From the NCBI GenBank assembly GCA_037962975.1, contig CM075671.1, forward strand, positions 39,208,501 through 39,272,500: DNA of 64,000 nucleotides, written 5' to 3'. The first letter of the stretch is position 1; each line of letters begins with the position of its first letter. This stretch comes from Clitoria ternatea (lineage: Eukaryota > Streptophyta > Magnoliopsida > Fabales > Fabaceae). This document shows, piece after piece, positions 33,773 through 46,817 of this stretch. The position numbers and the translations under genes were made by a program. The notes under the pieces are model-generated. The model did not search any database and had not been told where the DNA came from. It worked only from the letters and a program-made list of their open reading frames with translations.

Positions 33773-34904
33773 AAAGTTAATCATAACTTTTGTAATTTTT
33801 AATATCAGTCTATTTGTTTGTATATTTAGTATAACTAGTATAATATGTTGTAATATATATATATATATATATTATAAAATATAAACTGAGAATTTGTAAC
33901 ACACATTTAGTTGTAATGATAATAATAATTATTTACTAAGACATCAAAAATAAATTATACAGGATGTAGTCAAATATACCAAATAATTATATTAATTAAA
34001 ATCTTGATAAGAATCACTTTAATTGAAAACAAAAAAGTCCTTTTACCAAAAAGACTGTTTACATCAACTGATGCAACAGATACATCAAAGTATTATATAA
34101 ATTATCAGTGTCTTCACTCATCCAAATGGGCGCGTCATATTGGACTAACTATACCCAAGGTACATAATCTGTAATCCTGAACCCTATTCTCTTAACATTT
34201 GTATTTTGCCACTTAATTATTTACATATGTTGTATGGTAATGGCTAACACCAGTAAAAAATTGATAAATTTAATATATTTACCTAGACTAACAAATTTTT
34301 TTATAATAATAGAATTTTCTTAATGCATGTAGTTATAAGAAACAAAAATTAATATATTTTTATGAAAACTTATGATGGACTCATTTTAAGAATCACCAAA
34401 GATTCCATTACTATCAATGTTAACTTTGTTATATTTTAATTTCTTAACATATATCCCACAAACATACAATAAAAAATCAATAATGATAATATAAAAAATT
34501 ACAAACATTATAGTAGATTAACATATATCTCGTATTCAAGTTGAAGGTAACTAAATCTGTGAAAGCCACAAGTGCGCGACGATGTGGCTTAATGATGGAG
34601 ACGAGGGGCTTAGTGCGCGTCCGTCGATGGTGATAGTGTGAAGCCATGAAGGTGAGGCAAACTAATGTGGTCTCATCAAAACTTCAGAACGATGAAGCAC
34701 GGTGACAGTGTGGCTTAATATGGAGACAAGAGGGTTAGTGCGTGAGAAACCAACGAAGGATGTTGTGGTTAACCGACAACGAGGGTGAGAAGGTAAGAGT
34801 GTGTGTCGTCATAGGTAACTTTGAGTAACTCTCACGAATGATGGAACACAAAAGATGGGGTTAGGTTTATTTTAACATATAGACTCGGTTATATATATAT
34901 ATAT
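33773..34904. other. AT-rich DNA, then a GC-richer anonymous segment
   Basis: 33830-33880 holds a TA microsatellite. 34540-34860 is GC-richer, with phrases such as 'gtggcttaat.atggagac..gagggcttagtgcg' repeated once (34580 and 34710). It adjoins the hairpin at 34905 and may belong to the same unknown transposable element. No gene seen. Confidence 0.4.
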
Positions 34905-35049
34905 ATAACCAAGTTTATAGAGTTTATGAATTATTTATTTATTTTAGTACACGTATAAACTCGGTAAACTCAGTTGGTGAAGTAACTGAGTTTATATGTG
35001 TACCAAAATAAATAAATAAATAATTCATAAACCCTATAAACTCGGTTAT
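34905..35049. repeat. Long inverted repeat (hairpin), arms about 64 bp
   Basis: The left arm (34905-34972) reads ATAACCAAGTTTATAGAGTT... and the right arm (34986-35049), reversed, reads ATAACCGAGTTTATAGGGTT... The arms match over nearly their whole length with a few substitutions and a small length difference in the ATTT run; the loop is about 13 bases. ACTCGGTTAT at 34884 and GGTTATACATATAATCGAG at 35044 add further nested palindromes. This looks like the terminal or subterminal part of a DNA transposon or a foldback element. Confidence 0.85.
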
Positions 35050-37310
35050 ACATATAATCGAGTTTATGTCAGTTTTAAACTCAGTTCCCATATAACCTAG
35101 GTCAAATATTTCACTTAAAATTACAAAAGTGTCATAGTTCTCTTTATTAACTCGATTTTCTTGTAGTTGAGTTAATATTCTGTCCTTATATCTATTTTTT
35201 AAACTACTGTATATTTTTCTTTTACATATTTCTAAGACAGTTAATTCTTTATGTAATAAATGATACAATAATAATTTAGAAAATTAAATTAAATATTTAA
35301 TAGCATTAATATAAATGATTACTTTTAATTAGTATTCTTAATTAATGTAAAAATAGTTATTTTTATTTGTATTTGTAAACAAAACTATTATGTTTGTAAT
35401 CAAAAGAAGTAGTTTTTATTCCAATTCCAAACATGTACAATTACGTGAGAACCTGGTAAACCCACCTGTACCTATAGTTCCTTTATGTTGGAAATTTTGC
35501 GTTCTAATATGAGACTAGGAATATTTTGAAGTTGTTTACTACCTAATGGCATTATTATTTTGCACCATATCTTGGGAACATTATTGAGTGCAAATCATAT
35601 CACCCCTTCCACATTATAGGAAACTGAGAACGGTTTGTTAAACACATGGACCAAAATTAATTGGGCAAGTTGTCAATGGATCTTGAAGAATATTGTTAAG
35701 GAAAGGGAATTGCAAGTGGGATTGTCATATATGGTCTTCTCCACTGGTTCACTTCTACCTAATATATAGTCATACATATGTTGATTAAATTTATCCTTAA
35801 CTCGTGAGTTGTGATTTTCTCATGGGTTCAGCTCCATGCATATGTAGGGTGGTCGCACTACAGTGTAATATTCTAGCCTTTGTCTTTTTTTTTTTGAGGT
35901 AGAGAACCAAATATTTTTCAATGCATACCAGAATGCATACGCATGAAATTAGTTGTAGTCATCACATTCATATTTTAATACACACACGCTCTAAAAAATG
36001 ATTGGTATATACATACACCAATTAGTGGAGAAAGCCCGTCCAATGTTTTCACAACAATAATGTTGTTGTAATAATCTAACTATTCCTTCCTCAAATAATA
36101 TATCCTATTATTTATAAAAAAAAGACTAATTTTCACTAATAAAACCTAACATAACAGACGATTAGACCTTTTACACATATCAAATATGTTTAAATTTTTA
36201 CCATATGCATAATTTAAAAAATTGAATTTTGTTATACTAAAAGTATAAAAAAAATTTACTATACTTTTTAATGTTCAATGTTATAATTGTACTAATTTCT
36301 TAAAAAATTTAGGTTTTAGTAGCTTCAACTCATCTTACATAGTATCAATGAGTAGTTGGTTTTAGTGGTGCATACTTGATTTTTTTAAAACAAAGTTTTA
36401 ACCTTGTGGATAAAAAAATTCTCATTAAAAAACTTCATCATTATAAGGATGCTTCCAACTATATAATAAAGTTCCATATGGTGAAAGATACTTGTCATTA
36501 AAAAACACTCATTTTATATAGTAGATTGATATGAGGTTAACAAAACTCAATAAAGAAAATCATTGAAAAAATAAAATTTATTTTTGTAATTTCCATGTCT
36601 TCAAATTTTTAATTTTTTATTGTCGGGTAAAATATATCCTTAATGTTCATAAAAAAATTACATGAATCGTTTTCTTTGTAGGTAAAAGTTTGTATAAGTT
36701 GGATATCAGGACTCACAAGAGTAAGGAAATGCCTAAAGATTGTATAAACATTTGTGAAGATACTTATAGATTACATTAACAAGTTTTTCACATTGATGAG
36801 AGTTGAATACAAAACCTCAAATATTTGAGTTCATTACTTTAACCAATTAAACTCATTTGTTGAAAAATCATGAAGCATAAGATTTTTAAGGAAATGAAAA
36901 TGAAAATTTTATCAAAAAATAAATAATTTATATTTTTGTTCGGACAAATATATAATTTCCTCGATGATTATTTTTGTTTCTTTAACATCAAGTTTAAAGA
37001 TGATATTACCCAAATTTATAAAGAAATTGCTAATAAGTTTAATATTCTAAAATTATTTAATATTTTATTTAATAATTAAGAAAATTATTAAGAATATCGA
37101 AATAAAAAGATTTAGTATTATCCTTTACAAATACCCAACTATGACTTGCTCACGTATATATAGAAAATGAATCTAGCAACGTTTGGTTTTCAAACTTATT
37201 TCAATTATTTTATAGGAATTGAATATGTTTTTATTTTTAATACTCCACATTGCTGCAAATAGAAATATAGAATTTACAAAGCACAACCAACGAGATTTTA
37301 TAATAAAATT
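35050..37310. other. AT-rich intergenic DNA
   Basis: No frame, domain or repeat that I can support. Some short duplicated words occur, and the sequence reads as old, decayed intergenic DNA. Confidence 0.5.
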
Positions 37311-37536
37311 CCGTTTGAATTGTGAAAATATTTTTTGTTTTTATTTTTTATTTTCAGTTTTAATTATAAAATTGTTATTATGTTTTTTGTTTTAAAAAAA
37401 ATTATATTAAAAAAAGTGAAAAAAGGATTATTTTCAATATTTCCTATATAAATTTTTAAAAGCAAAAAATAAAATAAAATTTTTATAATAAAAAATAAAA
37501 ATAAAAATAAAAATATTTTCACAATCCAAATAAAAC
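37311..37536. mobile_element. MITE with ~40-bp terminal inverted repeats
   Basis: The left end CGTTTGAATTGTGAAAATAT and the reversed right end GTTTTATTTGGATTGTGAAA, then AATATTTTT, match over about 40 bp allowing an AT-run indel. The 226-bp body has no coding capacity. GTTTGGATTGTGAAAA-type ends are common in legume MITEs as I recall. No clear target duplication was found. Confidence 0.65.
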
Positions 37537-39394
37537 TAACCTTAACTCTAACCTTATTTTATAATAAGCGAGAAAGAAGTATACAATATTTGCTCATAAA
37601 GGGAATTACAACCGTACACGCAAACCATATTTGGAAAATGTTATAATAAGAAAAACAAGTACTATATCTATAAGCTTCCCAATTAAATTGGGTTATACAA
37701 TGATTTAGTATCGGTTTGATTTATAATTAAACTCACTTGACATACATTAAAAGATAAATAAATAATTATTATCTGTTATAATACAGATCTTAATATTATT
37801 ATAAGAGAATAAAAAATTATTTTCTCCTAATTGACGTTAAAATATAACATAAGATTATAGTGCCTTTTATACCTGATGTTGTTTTAATAATATTGTTTCT
37901 TTATTAAAAAAATGATTGATGTTTAAATAATGGACAATCAAAGATACTCTTATGTTATCGATTTTGCATCTTAGCCTTGATCAAACTAATATTTTGAAGT
38001 CAAATTTGCGTGGGGCACTTGGAGAAAAACAAACTGAGAAAAATCAGCAAAGATTATAGAGTGATTAAGGATCCAATTCTCTAGGTAAGTAAATAGAAAC
38101 ATGATATTATACTAAAAAACATTAGTTTTATTGTGGACAAAATTTGTGGCCGTAAACTAGCTACACATGTGATTATTTATAGTAGGCAATTTCCACTTGC
38201 TAGTTCTATTTTTAAATCACAGTTTTGATTAGGGTAGTACACCTCTGCATTAGCTGTCTGAATTAACCCCAACAATGTTAATTTATTAGTAGGCTTTTAT
38301 CTTATTACGTTTGAGAAATTTGACAAAATACGGTTCATTGAACAGAGAAACACATAATTCAGTGATGGAAAACCATAATTTCAAAAAAAGATACATAAGG
38401 TATCAGGTTTGCTAGTTGTATAACTGATTTTGTCATTGCTGGGAAAAAAACCATTTTCAAACTAATTTAGGACCACAAAAGACAAAACTTAATCATATGG
38501 AGCTGAATTAAACTAGAAAATCAAATCTTCGGAATCTACTTATAAACCATTATATTCTACTTCTTCATTTGATTTTGTTCTTGAAGGGAGATTCAATTAT
38601 TTTCGGTACTGTTTATGGAAAACCAGGGTTGCGATCGATTTTGCATTATCTCTCAAGGCAATGAATCAGTAAGATTTTCTCACACGTTATTAATTTCACG
38701 TTTAATTAATTATTTATTAGTGACCGTGATAAGATTAGTAGTACGGATTAATATTCCAGCTTAAAAATTTATGCTCTTGTGCGGGAAATTATGGAAACCT
38801 TATCATGTTTGTGCTAGCTAATGAAATATATAATTTGTTTAAAAACTTATATATTTCACAAGAAGTAATTCTGTTCCAACCCAAAACATGCCTATCATAA
38901 TGTGTGGCTAATTTTTCTAGTGAATGTATATATCTCTTACCAGTTTTAAAATCTTCACAGAGAATTGATAAAAGGTTAATTACATAAGTTAGACTCAACA
39001 AAAAAATGTTAATACGTATAAAAAAATTATAATGCCGTTGGGTTTAGGGATTGTTCCAACAAATAAAATGGGATGTTTGATTTGCAGTTAGGGAAACAGA
39101 GTTGAGAAAATTAAAAAATCTAAAGGTTGATATTAATTCTTTACGCTGTTCGAGACAGTCAAAACTCATTTTGATCATATGATATATTTTCACCTTTCCA
39201 CAAACGGAGTTACGTTAACATAACTCCCCCACCAAACATGCTCAAAATCGATAGGAGTATACCCTTTAAAAATGGAGCAATGTAATTTTAGTTTGAAAAA
39301 TAATATAATTGGTCTACCATCTGATCTTTAATTTAATTTGGTTTTTAAATTTTAGGACTTTTGTCCCATTATGAAAGATCCTTCACCTAATTAT
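37537..39394. other. Intergenic DNA with a possible small MITE at 39070-39243
   Basis: No gene visible. GGGATGTTTGATTTGC at 39070 and the reversed end GAGCATGTTTGGTGGG at about 39243 form a short imperfect inverted repeat around 170 bp of non-coding DNA, a weak MITE candidate. Confidence 0.35.
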
Positions 39395-39856
39395 TAGAGC
39401 TTTCAAAACGGGTCAACCAGACCCACATGGGTTGGCCCACCACGGGTTGAAAAATTTTGTAACCCAACCTAGTTCGCTTTCTTGAGTGAGTCAATTTTCT
39501 CACCGGGTAGCTTACGGGTTGACTCACTTTTTTAAAAAATAAAAATATATATGAAAATGCCAAAAAAAATTCTCACATTCCAATACCATTTTTTTATTTT
39601 TCTCACATTCCAATACTAATCAAAAATAGGAAAATGCTCATAATTCATTAATCCATAACCCATATAAAATAAAACTAAATAATTCCATAGTAACTTCAAA
39701 ATAATATCAATCCTGCTCACCACGGGTTTAGCCAATCGTTAGCCAAGTTGAGTTAGTCGAGTCAAAAAAAAACTTTGCTTCAAAAATGAGCCATATTTTT
39801 TCAACTCACCTCAAGTCGGATTGGCTTACAGGTTAAAACCCATTTTGACGCCTCTA
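39395..39856. mobile_element. hAT-like MITE with 8-bp target duplication
   Basis: Left end TAGAGCTTTCAAAACGGGT and reversed right end TAGAGGCGTCAAAATGGGT match at 15 of 19 positions. The flanks are CTAATTAT (39387-39394) and CTAATTAC (39857-39864), an 8-bp target duplication with one mismatch, as hAT elements make. The 462-bp interior is non-coding and repeats words such as gggttg and ccacggg. Confidence 0.85.
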
Positions 39857-39864
39857 CTAATTAC

Positions 39865-41466
39865 CCACATGAATGATATTTGATTCTCAGAGGAACGAAA
39901 TACTATTTTATAATTATTTGATAACCGTTTCATGTGAACTTAACTTTGTTAAGAAACATCTATTATTGTTTCAAAGATTCATACCTCTTAAAGATGTAAA
40001 AATCATATAAGAAAACCTAAGCAAAATTGTTAATTTAATACCCTAGAGATATCCAAAGGAATGTACAGGAAAAATTAGGCAAGATTGTTAGTTTAATTGA
40101 ATGTCATTAAATTTATCATTAATTTGTATTAGATTTTTTAAAAATTATTCTTAAAGAAGTTGAGATTTTTTTTCACCATAGGAGATAAATATGTTCGAAG
40201 TGAAAACATTTATATCAATATTGAGCCAACTCTTTGTTTTTTCTATATTTAAGACTTAAACTCAAAATCTTTTAAAAAATCAAATTATACCAATTGAACT
40301 AACTATTAATTACGTTGATTGAGACTGCCCCTTTACTTTATTTTTATATAATTAGTATTATTTATTTGAAGACATTATTTAGACTTTTATAATTAATTTT
40401 TTCTCCTAGTTACATTAATAAAACGTGGCACTATATATCAACAACATGCATTCTAATAACAATCTCTCTCAATATACGATTTATTTTATTGTTCAAACTT
40501 AATTATTTAACACAAATTTTAGGAATTAAGCTTCATATCCAATAAAATTTAAAATTATGAACAATTTGGTATTATTTAAGCTAATAATTTGTCTGCATTT
40601 TTTAATTAGTTTAGAAATTTATTTTATTACAAATATGTAAGAAGGTAAACAATAATCAAATAATAGATAACATCTTTTTAAAAGAAAATGTCATGACATT
40701 AAGAAAGAATATTCTCCTATTTGACAAGACATAAACTTAATTTTATTTAGGAAATAGCATTCTAACAGGTGTTTAAAATCATGTCATTTGTGTAAAAAAG
40801 ACTTTGTTGAGAAAATGAAACTCATTTTAATGGTCTTGACACCTCAAAATGATTAATCTTTAGCCATCTGTTAGAAAAATTTTGGTTAAATGTATCTATT
40901 ATAAAATTTTGGTTAAATCACCATCTAGGGCCCTTATCTTTTTTATTTCTTTCAAGTCTATCCATAAACTATTTTTGTTTTAAAGAGGTGTCTTATTTCT
41001 TAAAAGTGTCACACAAGTCATTTTTGTTATAATTTCTTTTTGCACCATCTGTATCTTTCATTATCTTTACATAACTTCTCTGTTCATTGCACATTGTCAT
41101 TCATTCACTCCCTCATTTAGTCTCTTATTTAATATAGTTTTAGTTCTCCCACTCATATTCATAACACATTCATTAGTCTCATCCTCATCCACCATATAGT
41201 TGTACTTCCAAAATGTACGGATGAATCGAACTTGAATTTATTATTAAAAATATGTAGGTTTACAATATCCTATTTTCAATCGAGAAATTTTGCAATGCCA
41301 TCAACGCTTTTTTTACTATATATAAACTTCCGCGTAATGTGGTTTTCTCCATGATAAACTTTATTGCCAATTCAAGAGTTTTAAAAATAAAAGTAATGAA
41401 ACCTGCTTATCTAATGGGTTCTTCAAATTGAGGTTCTATCCTCATATTGAATAGATAGTTAGCAAA
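39865..41466. other. AT-rich intergenic DNA
   Basis: No gene or clear repeat. Several T-rich stretches and decayed sequence only. Confidence 0.5.
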
Positions 41467-43960
41467 TCAACTTAAGTGCAAATCAAATTGACTACAAAGA
41501 AAATGTCTACCAACAACATTAATAATAGACATACAATGATAAAGAGATAAACATAGAAGGGGGAGAGAGAGGGAGAGAAAAAAAAGAGATACACATAGAA
41601 AGAGAGAGACATACATAGAGAAAATGAAAGGAAGTGCATTATCTTGTTTTCTTACAATAATTGGGTTTCCCCCTAGGTGTTCTATCAAACACATAATACA
41701 ATTTGAGGATGTGCATTGGCTTGTTTTCTTATAATATTAAAATTCATTTTTTCCATCGGTTTTGTTAAACTTGGCCGATAATTTTGGGCATTCTCGCTTT
41801 GTTTCTCTTTATCTCTGCATTCTTTTCTCTCTCTCTCTTTGTGATTGTATGTCTATTATTAATGTTGTTGGTGGAAAATTTCTTGGTTGCCAATTTGATT
41901 TGCATCTAAGTTCAGTTATAGTGTAAAAGACTAACAATTGGGTTTATAAATTATATTATCAATTGATTTTTAATTTTGATTTTTGTCTCTTCCAATATTT
42001 TTCTGGAGTTTAATATATGAAATGAATTTTTATTGTTCTTTTTTCCATATTTTTTTGTGTGTGGAGGTGGGAGGCTTAAGTCTTTGGTTGATTTATAATT
42101 TTTATATATCTCACACTAGTTTTATCTTTTAGGATCATATCTATGCCAAGAGAGGAAAGAGAACCTCACAAGGTGAAGGTGACGTGGGTGGCGAGACTCC
42201 TGGGCAATCTTCTGCTGATGACAACACCATTAATGTAGAGGTTGTAAGTAATTTAAACCACAAAAGTCATGTCTATAGTATTTCATCTAAGTAAGGAGTT
42301 TTCCTTAGCTATAAATCGTGCGCGTCCTTGTTCTTCACCCTAGCCAAAGTACCAACAAGTTATTGCAGACCTGAAAAGGGTGATTCAAGAGAAGGGCGCT
42401 AGGCTTAACATCACACATCGAGATCCAACCAGTATAGAAGTTGATAAAAGTGCATGATACTGGGTCACTTCTGTAGCCTTCATGGTATGTGTGTTCTTAA
42501 ACAATGTGTTTAATTGACTTCATTCAAACACAATAGAATATAAGGATATGCATTGACCTGTATTTCTAACAATATTAGAATTGAGTTTTTTTTTTTTTTT
42601 TTGCATTAGTTTTGTTAAACCTAGTAAGTAGTGTTAGGAAAGCCCCATTTCACTCACACACGCTCCCCCCCTTCTTTTTCTTTCTATTTGTATAGTTTTC
42701 CTCTAACTTTTTGTCATTGTATGTCTATTATTAATGTTGTTGGTAGAAAACTTCTTTGTTGTCAATTAAATTTGCACATGAGTTGAGTTCTAATGTAATA
42801 AGGTCACAATTGGGTTTTTGATTTACATTGTCAATTGGTTTTTATTTTTGATTTCTCTAATTATTTTTAAGTTTATACATGAAATGATTTTTTGTTGTTC
42901 ATTTTGTATACTATTCGTCAGTGTATGTGCAAGCCTGTATGTGTATGTGTGTTTGTGTTTGGGTATGCCCAAGATTTCTAGTTAATTTTTAATTTTTATA
43001 TTTATCTCACTATTTTTATATTGTAGTGTGTTATTTAGGACAAGGGAAGGGAGAGAGCCTCACAAGGTGAAAGGGGACGTGGATAGAGAGACCTCCAAGC
43101 AAAATCTTTTGCTAATGACAATGCCATTAATATAGAGCTTGTTACGGGTATAAATAAGAAAAGTCATGTCTATGTTCTTGTTTAGCTAGGAAAGGAGTTT
43201 TCCTCAGCTACATCCCATAAAGTTATTGTAGACATGACAAAGGTGATTCAGAAGGACACTAGGATTGACATCATGGAGACCCAACTAGCAGAGAAGTTGA
43301 TGAAGGTGCATGACATCGGATCATTCTGCAACGTGTCATGGTAGGTGTGTTCTTAAACAATATATGTGGATGAATTTTATCAAACACATAAGAGAATTTA
43401 AGGATGTGCATTATCCTATGTTCTTACATTACTGGCTAGAATAGATTATTTTGAACTTGTTTTATTAAACCTGAAAGCTTTCTCTTTACCTTTCATTTTC
43501 TCTATGTATGTCTCTCTCTTTCTATGTGTATCTCTTTTTTTCTAGGTCTACAATAACTAACTGGTACTTTGGCTTGGGCAAGGAAGATGCACTAGCTGAA
43601 CTAGACCTAACTCTCCTTGTTTATACCATGGTCATTCTACATGTAAATGAAATTGTTGTCAACAGAAGATTTCTCGAGAGTTTCATCATCTATGTCCCCT
43701 TTACCTTGTGAGGTTCCATCTCTTCTCTTGGCTTAGATAACCCCATACAAGATAAAAGTTGTATGAGAAATATAAAATTATAAATCAACCAAAAGTACTA
43801 CAAAAGGTTAGGACACTTACATTTATTGATACTACATTTGACCACCAAACACAATTTTTATCACACACATCCTTAACAACCCATCTCACACACAACATTT
43901 TTCACAATCCTCTTTCTCCCTCCCTTTCTCTTTATCTCTCTCTCGCACATAGATAAATTA
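41467..43960. repeat. Cluster of direct and inverted duplications of one ~0.85-kb unit
   Basis: Two direct copies lie head to tail, about 41683-42523 and 42524-43377, sharing TGTATGTCTATTATTAATGT, ACCTCACAAGGTGAA and other blocks. A third direct copy starts at 43378 but breaks off by about 43540. It runs into an inverted copy (about 43560-43960), recognisable from the reversed 'gagaagagatggaacctcacaagg' block at 43700-43735. On the left, 41467-41640 is an inverted copy of the block around 41850. The direct part is thus bracketed by inverted parts. The copies have diverged substantially, so the duplications are old. Confidence 0.8.
42133..42457 (+). pseudogene. Unrecognised two-exon module repeated in the cluster
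   Basis: Block 1 (42133-42243, 37 codons) follows an acceptor-like TATCTTTTAG and ends at a donor-like GTAAGT. Block 2 (42344-42457) follows TTCACCCTAG. Spliced together they stay in frame and end at TGA. The predicted peptide is hydrophilic (SQGEGDVGGETPGQSSADDN in block 1; VIADLKRVIQEKGARLNI in block 2, likely helical). Related blocks occur in the second direct copy (about 43040-43330, frameshifted) and on the minus strand near 43640-43735, where the frame of block 1 is still open. I do not recognise the protein; it may be a captured host fragment. Confidence 0.45.
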
Positions 43961-46046
43961 TCATTCGCCATTTTATCTTAGATGTTTTTACATCCTTTTT
44001 GGTGTGAATCTAGTAATTTTTATGTTAGAAAGGCCTAAAGATTGCTTTCTTTTGCAGGATGAGTCTAGGAGCCCATATTTTGAAGAATTAGAACAAAATA
44101 GGCCAAATAGGTGTTAGGGCAACAGAAACACATAAGATCTCTATATAGATTTGTAAACTGCATGTTCCAAAGCACAAACAAATAATAAATTATGTTTTAT
44201 GATTCATACCTTTTATAGATGCAAAACTAGTTGGTCTGTCGAAACAATCTTAGTTTCGTCCTTAGGAGTCTACACGAGCACTCTTACTAGAAATTACACC
44301 TCTGAATGCTAAATTGACAGTGCATAACTATCGTAACTATTACGAGATTATGCGTGTATTTTTAGAGCAGTTGCCTATGAGCATCTCCTGCTCTATTTAT
44401 AGGTTCGGATCTGATCTGATGAGCTCTTTATAATGATTGGGCTCCTAACTTATTCTAAATGAGTTAGACCCAATAGATTTTATTAAAATAAAAGCTATTT
44501 TTTAGTGGGCTTACTCTATGTGTATGACCCTATAGGAAAATTACTCAGTCATATTAAGAATAAACCTTTTTATTAATAATATAAAATAACAGCGGCATCT
44601 AACAATGCATTATTAGGTCTGACTATTATTTATCATCGACATAACCTATAAGTGATAAACATTTTATATGTTTGTTCCTTTTGTCATGATATCTAATTAG
44701 GTCAAAGACATGGTCGTCGTTGTCCTTGTATGACCCAATTCATTTTACTTCATACTGTAGTAGTCTTTACTCGAATAAATATCTAATATTCATTTCTAGC
44801 ATGACCATATATTTCTTTAGTCTCACATCATCAAGTGGCTTATAAATATTATCTCATCATATAGGAGAGACAAATTTCATCTACATCACTCACATCCATC
44901 TGCATGATTTATTTATTGTCTAATTATAATCTTTATGGTCACTTTGTTACAGATGATGTTTAATTGTATTAAAATAATATAGGAATCATAGTAAATTCAG
45001 ATCAGAGGACTACATATACCATTATTACATTGAGAACCGTTTATGAAACTCATGTAACGATCCATGCAACGTTCTCATGGGGTCCGTCCAGTACACTTTT
45101 ACTTTTAATGTGCATCCTATGAATACTTAATATCATCCATATCCATGATCTTTGAGATCAGATTATCAGTACACTCCCACATTAGTCTTTAATGTATTTA
45201 TAGTTCCCAATGTAAATACTTTATTAGAGACACTTTAGGAATAGTTCTTATATGACCTATTATTCAAAGGATAAACAGGTTTGAAAGAATTTTTAAACTA
45301 AAAAACTTATTTCATTGATAAGCATAAAATGATACAACAAAAAGCATAATTGCTTGTAGTACATACAACAGAAATGGGCCCCAAAAGTTAAAGTTGGACG
45401 AGCTAAAGAACAAAGGGGCCAAGATAAACACAACCTATGCTTAGATGAACATGGTTGTGTACGTATGAGATGAAGAATTACACGTAAGTTACAGACACAA
45501 CTCATGTTCACTAAACCGCTTCATATTCGAATAGCTCTAGTAGTAGGTGGTTGCAACTATACTCTCTATGGGTTTAACAATCGGGGTTTATCAATTAAAG
45601 GGTGGTAGTTTAGCATGTGTGTTAGCTACATAATTGAGATGCTTAGGATTAATGAAACAACAAGGAAGAAAACGAGAGTGAAATCATAAAGTAAAATTGA
45701 AAGCCCGAAGAGTATTTTTACAACATAAGATTCTTTACAATTTCTCTGTCTTTTTGTTTTTTTTTTGTTTTCTCTGAATTGCTTTTAGTCTTTCCTTTCT
45801 AAATCACGATCTTATCTTCAAACAAATATCACTTATGATTGCATAACATTCAAAGAGCAATAGTGGTTGGAGAGTAGTCTTTTCAAGTAGTCTCTATAGG
45901 TTTAACAATTGGGTCTTAAAAACTCTAATGCATTTGCCTATGGATGTGAAAGCTTATCAAGGTCTAAACAAATTTTGAAAATTAAAATATTTTCACAATG
46001 CAAACACCACAGTACATATACATACAATCCCTTACACACACGACTT
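43961..46046. other. Intergenic DNA with an LTR-like segment at 44112-44604
   Basis: A possible exon lies at about 44059-44117 (after TTTTGCAG; product includes DESRSPYFEELEQNRPNR). TGTTAGGGCAACAG at 44112 and GCATCTAACA ending at 44604 have the TGTTAG...CTAACA ends of copia LTRs, but I find no target duplication. 44605-45240 reads like untranslated internal retrotransposon sequence. The remainder to 46046 shows nothing I can support. Confidence 0.35.
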
Positions 46047-46054
46047 ACCCTTAC

Positions 46055-46509
46055 TAGAGATAGCAAAAATAGGTTAGGCCTATTAGGTCGGTCGACCAAA
46101 AATAGGTTATAGGACGGGTCATGAAAAGCTTTCTAGCTTGTCAGTCAGCCCATTTAGGCCTATTAAAAAGTTAGCCTAGGTAGACTAGCTTGTCAAGCCT
46201 ATCATATTCATGCATATAAAAAATAACTTTGTAGTTATTTTAATAGTTTTTTATGATATTTTTAAAAAACAAATTTAATAGGTTATAAGGGAAAGTAGAC
46301 TACTATAAAAAAGGAATTTTTATTAAAAAACCAAGTTTTTAATTAAAAATATACAAACAAAAAAAGGGTAGGGAAAGTGGGTCAGCCTACCGACCTGCAC
46401 CTAAGTGGACTAGGCCTTATTTCTTGGCTCATTTTCCTTTTTGGGTCCAATTAGTGTTTAGGTCGACTTGAGCCCAGCTCAACCTGCCATCGTACTTTGT
46501 CATCCTCTA
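46055..46509. mobile_element. hAT-like MITE with 8-bp target duplication
   Basis: Left end TAGAGATAGCAAAAATAGG; reversed right end TAGAGGATGACAAAGTACG. Flanks ACCCTTAC (46047-46054) and ACTCTTAC (46510-46517) form an 8-bp target duplication with one mismatch. The 455-bp interior repeats aggcctatta- and ggtcg-type words as the 39.4-kb element does, so they are relatives of one broad family. Confidence 0.8.
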
Positions 46510-46517
46510 ACTCTTAC

Positions 46518-46785
46518 ATATAACACCCTGTGCGCACATATATACTACAAAAACACATAGCATGTAAGCATTGCATGCATACATACACAAAATGCAGAAT
46601 GCTAAAACATACATACACCCTTCCAACACCTTGTGCAATCCAACACACACAAATTTGATGCATAGATTTTTTATATAACACATAATGCAAAAAAAAAAAA
46701 ATACATGTACACTTCACAAAAACATAAAGGTGCGTGATGCATAATCTCTCTCACCCACCCACCCATACATACATATACACATACA

Positions 46786-46817
<32 letters not shown>

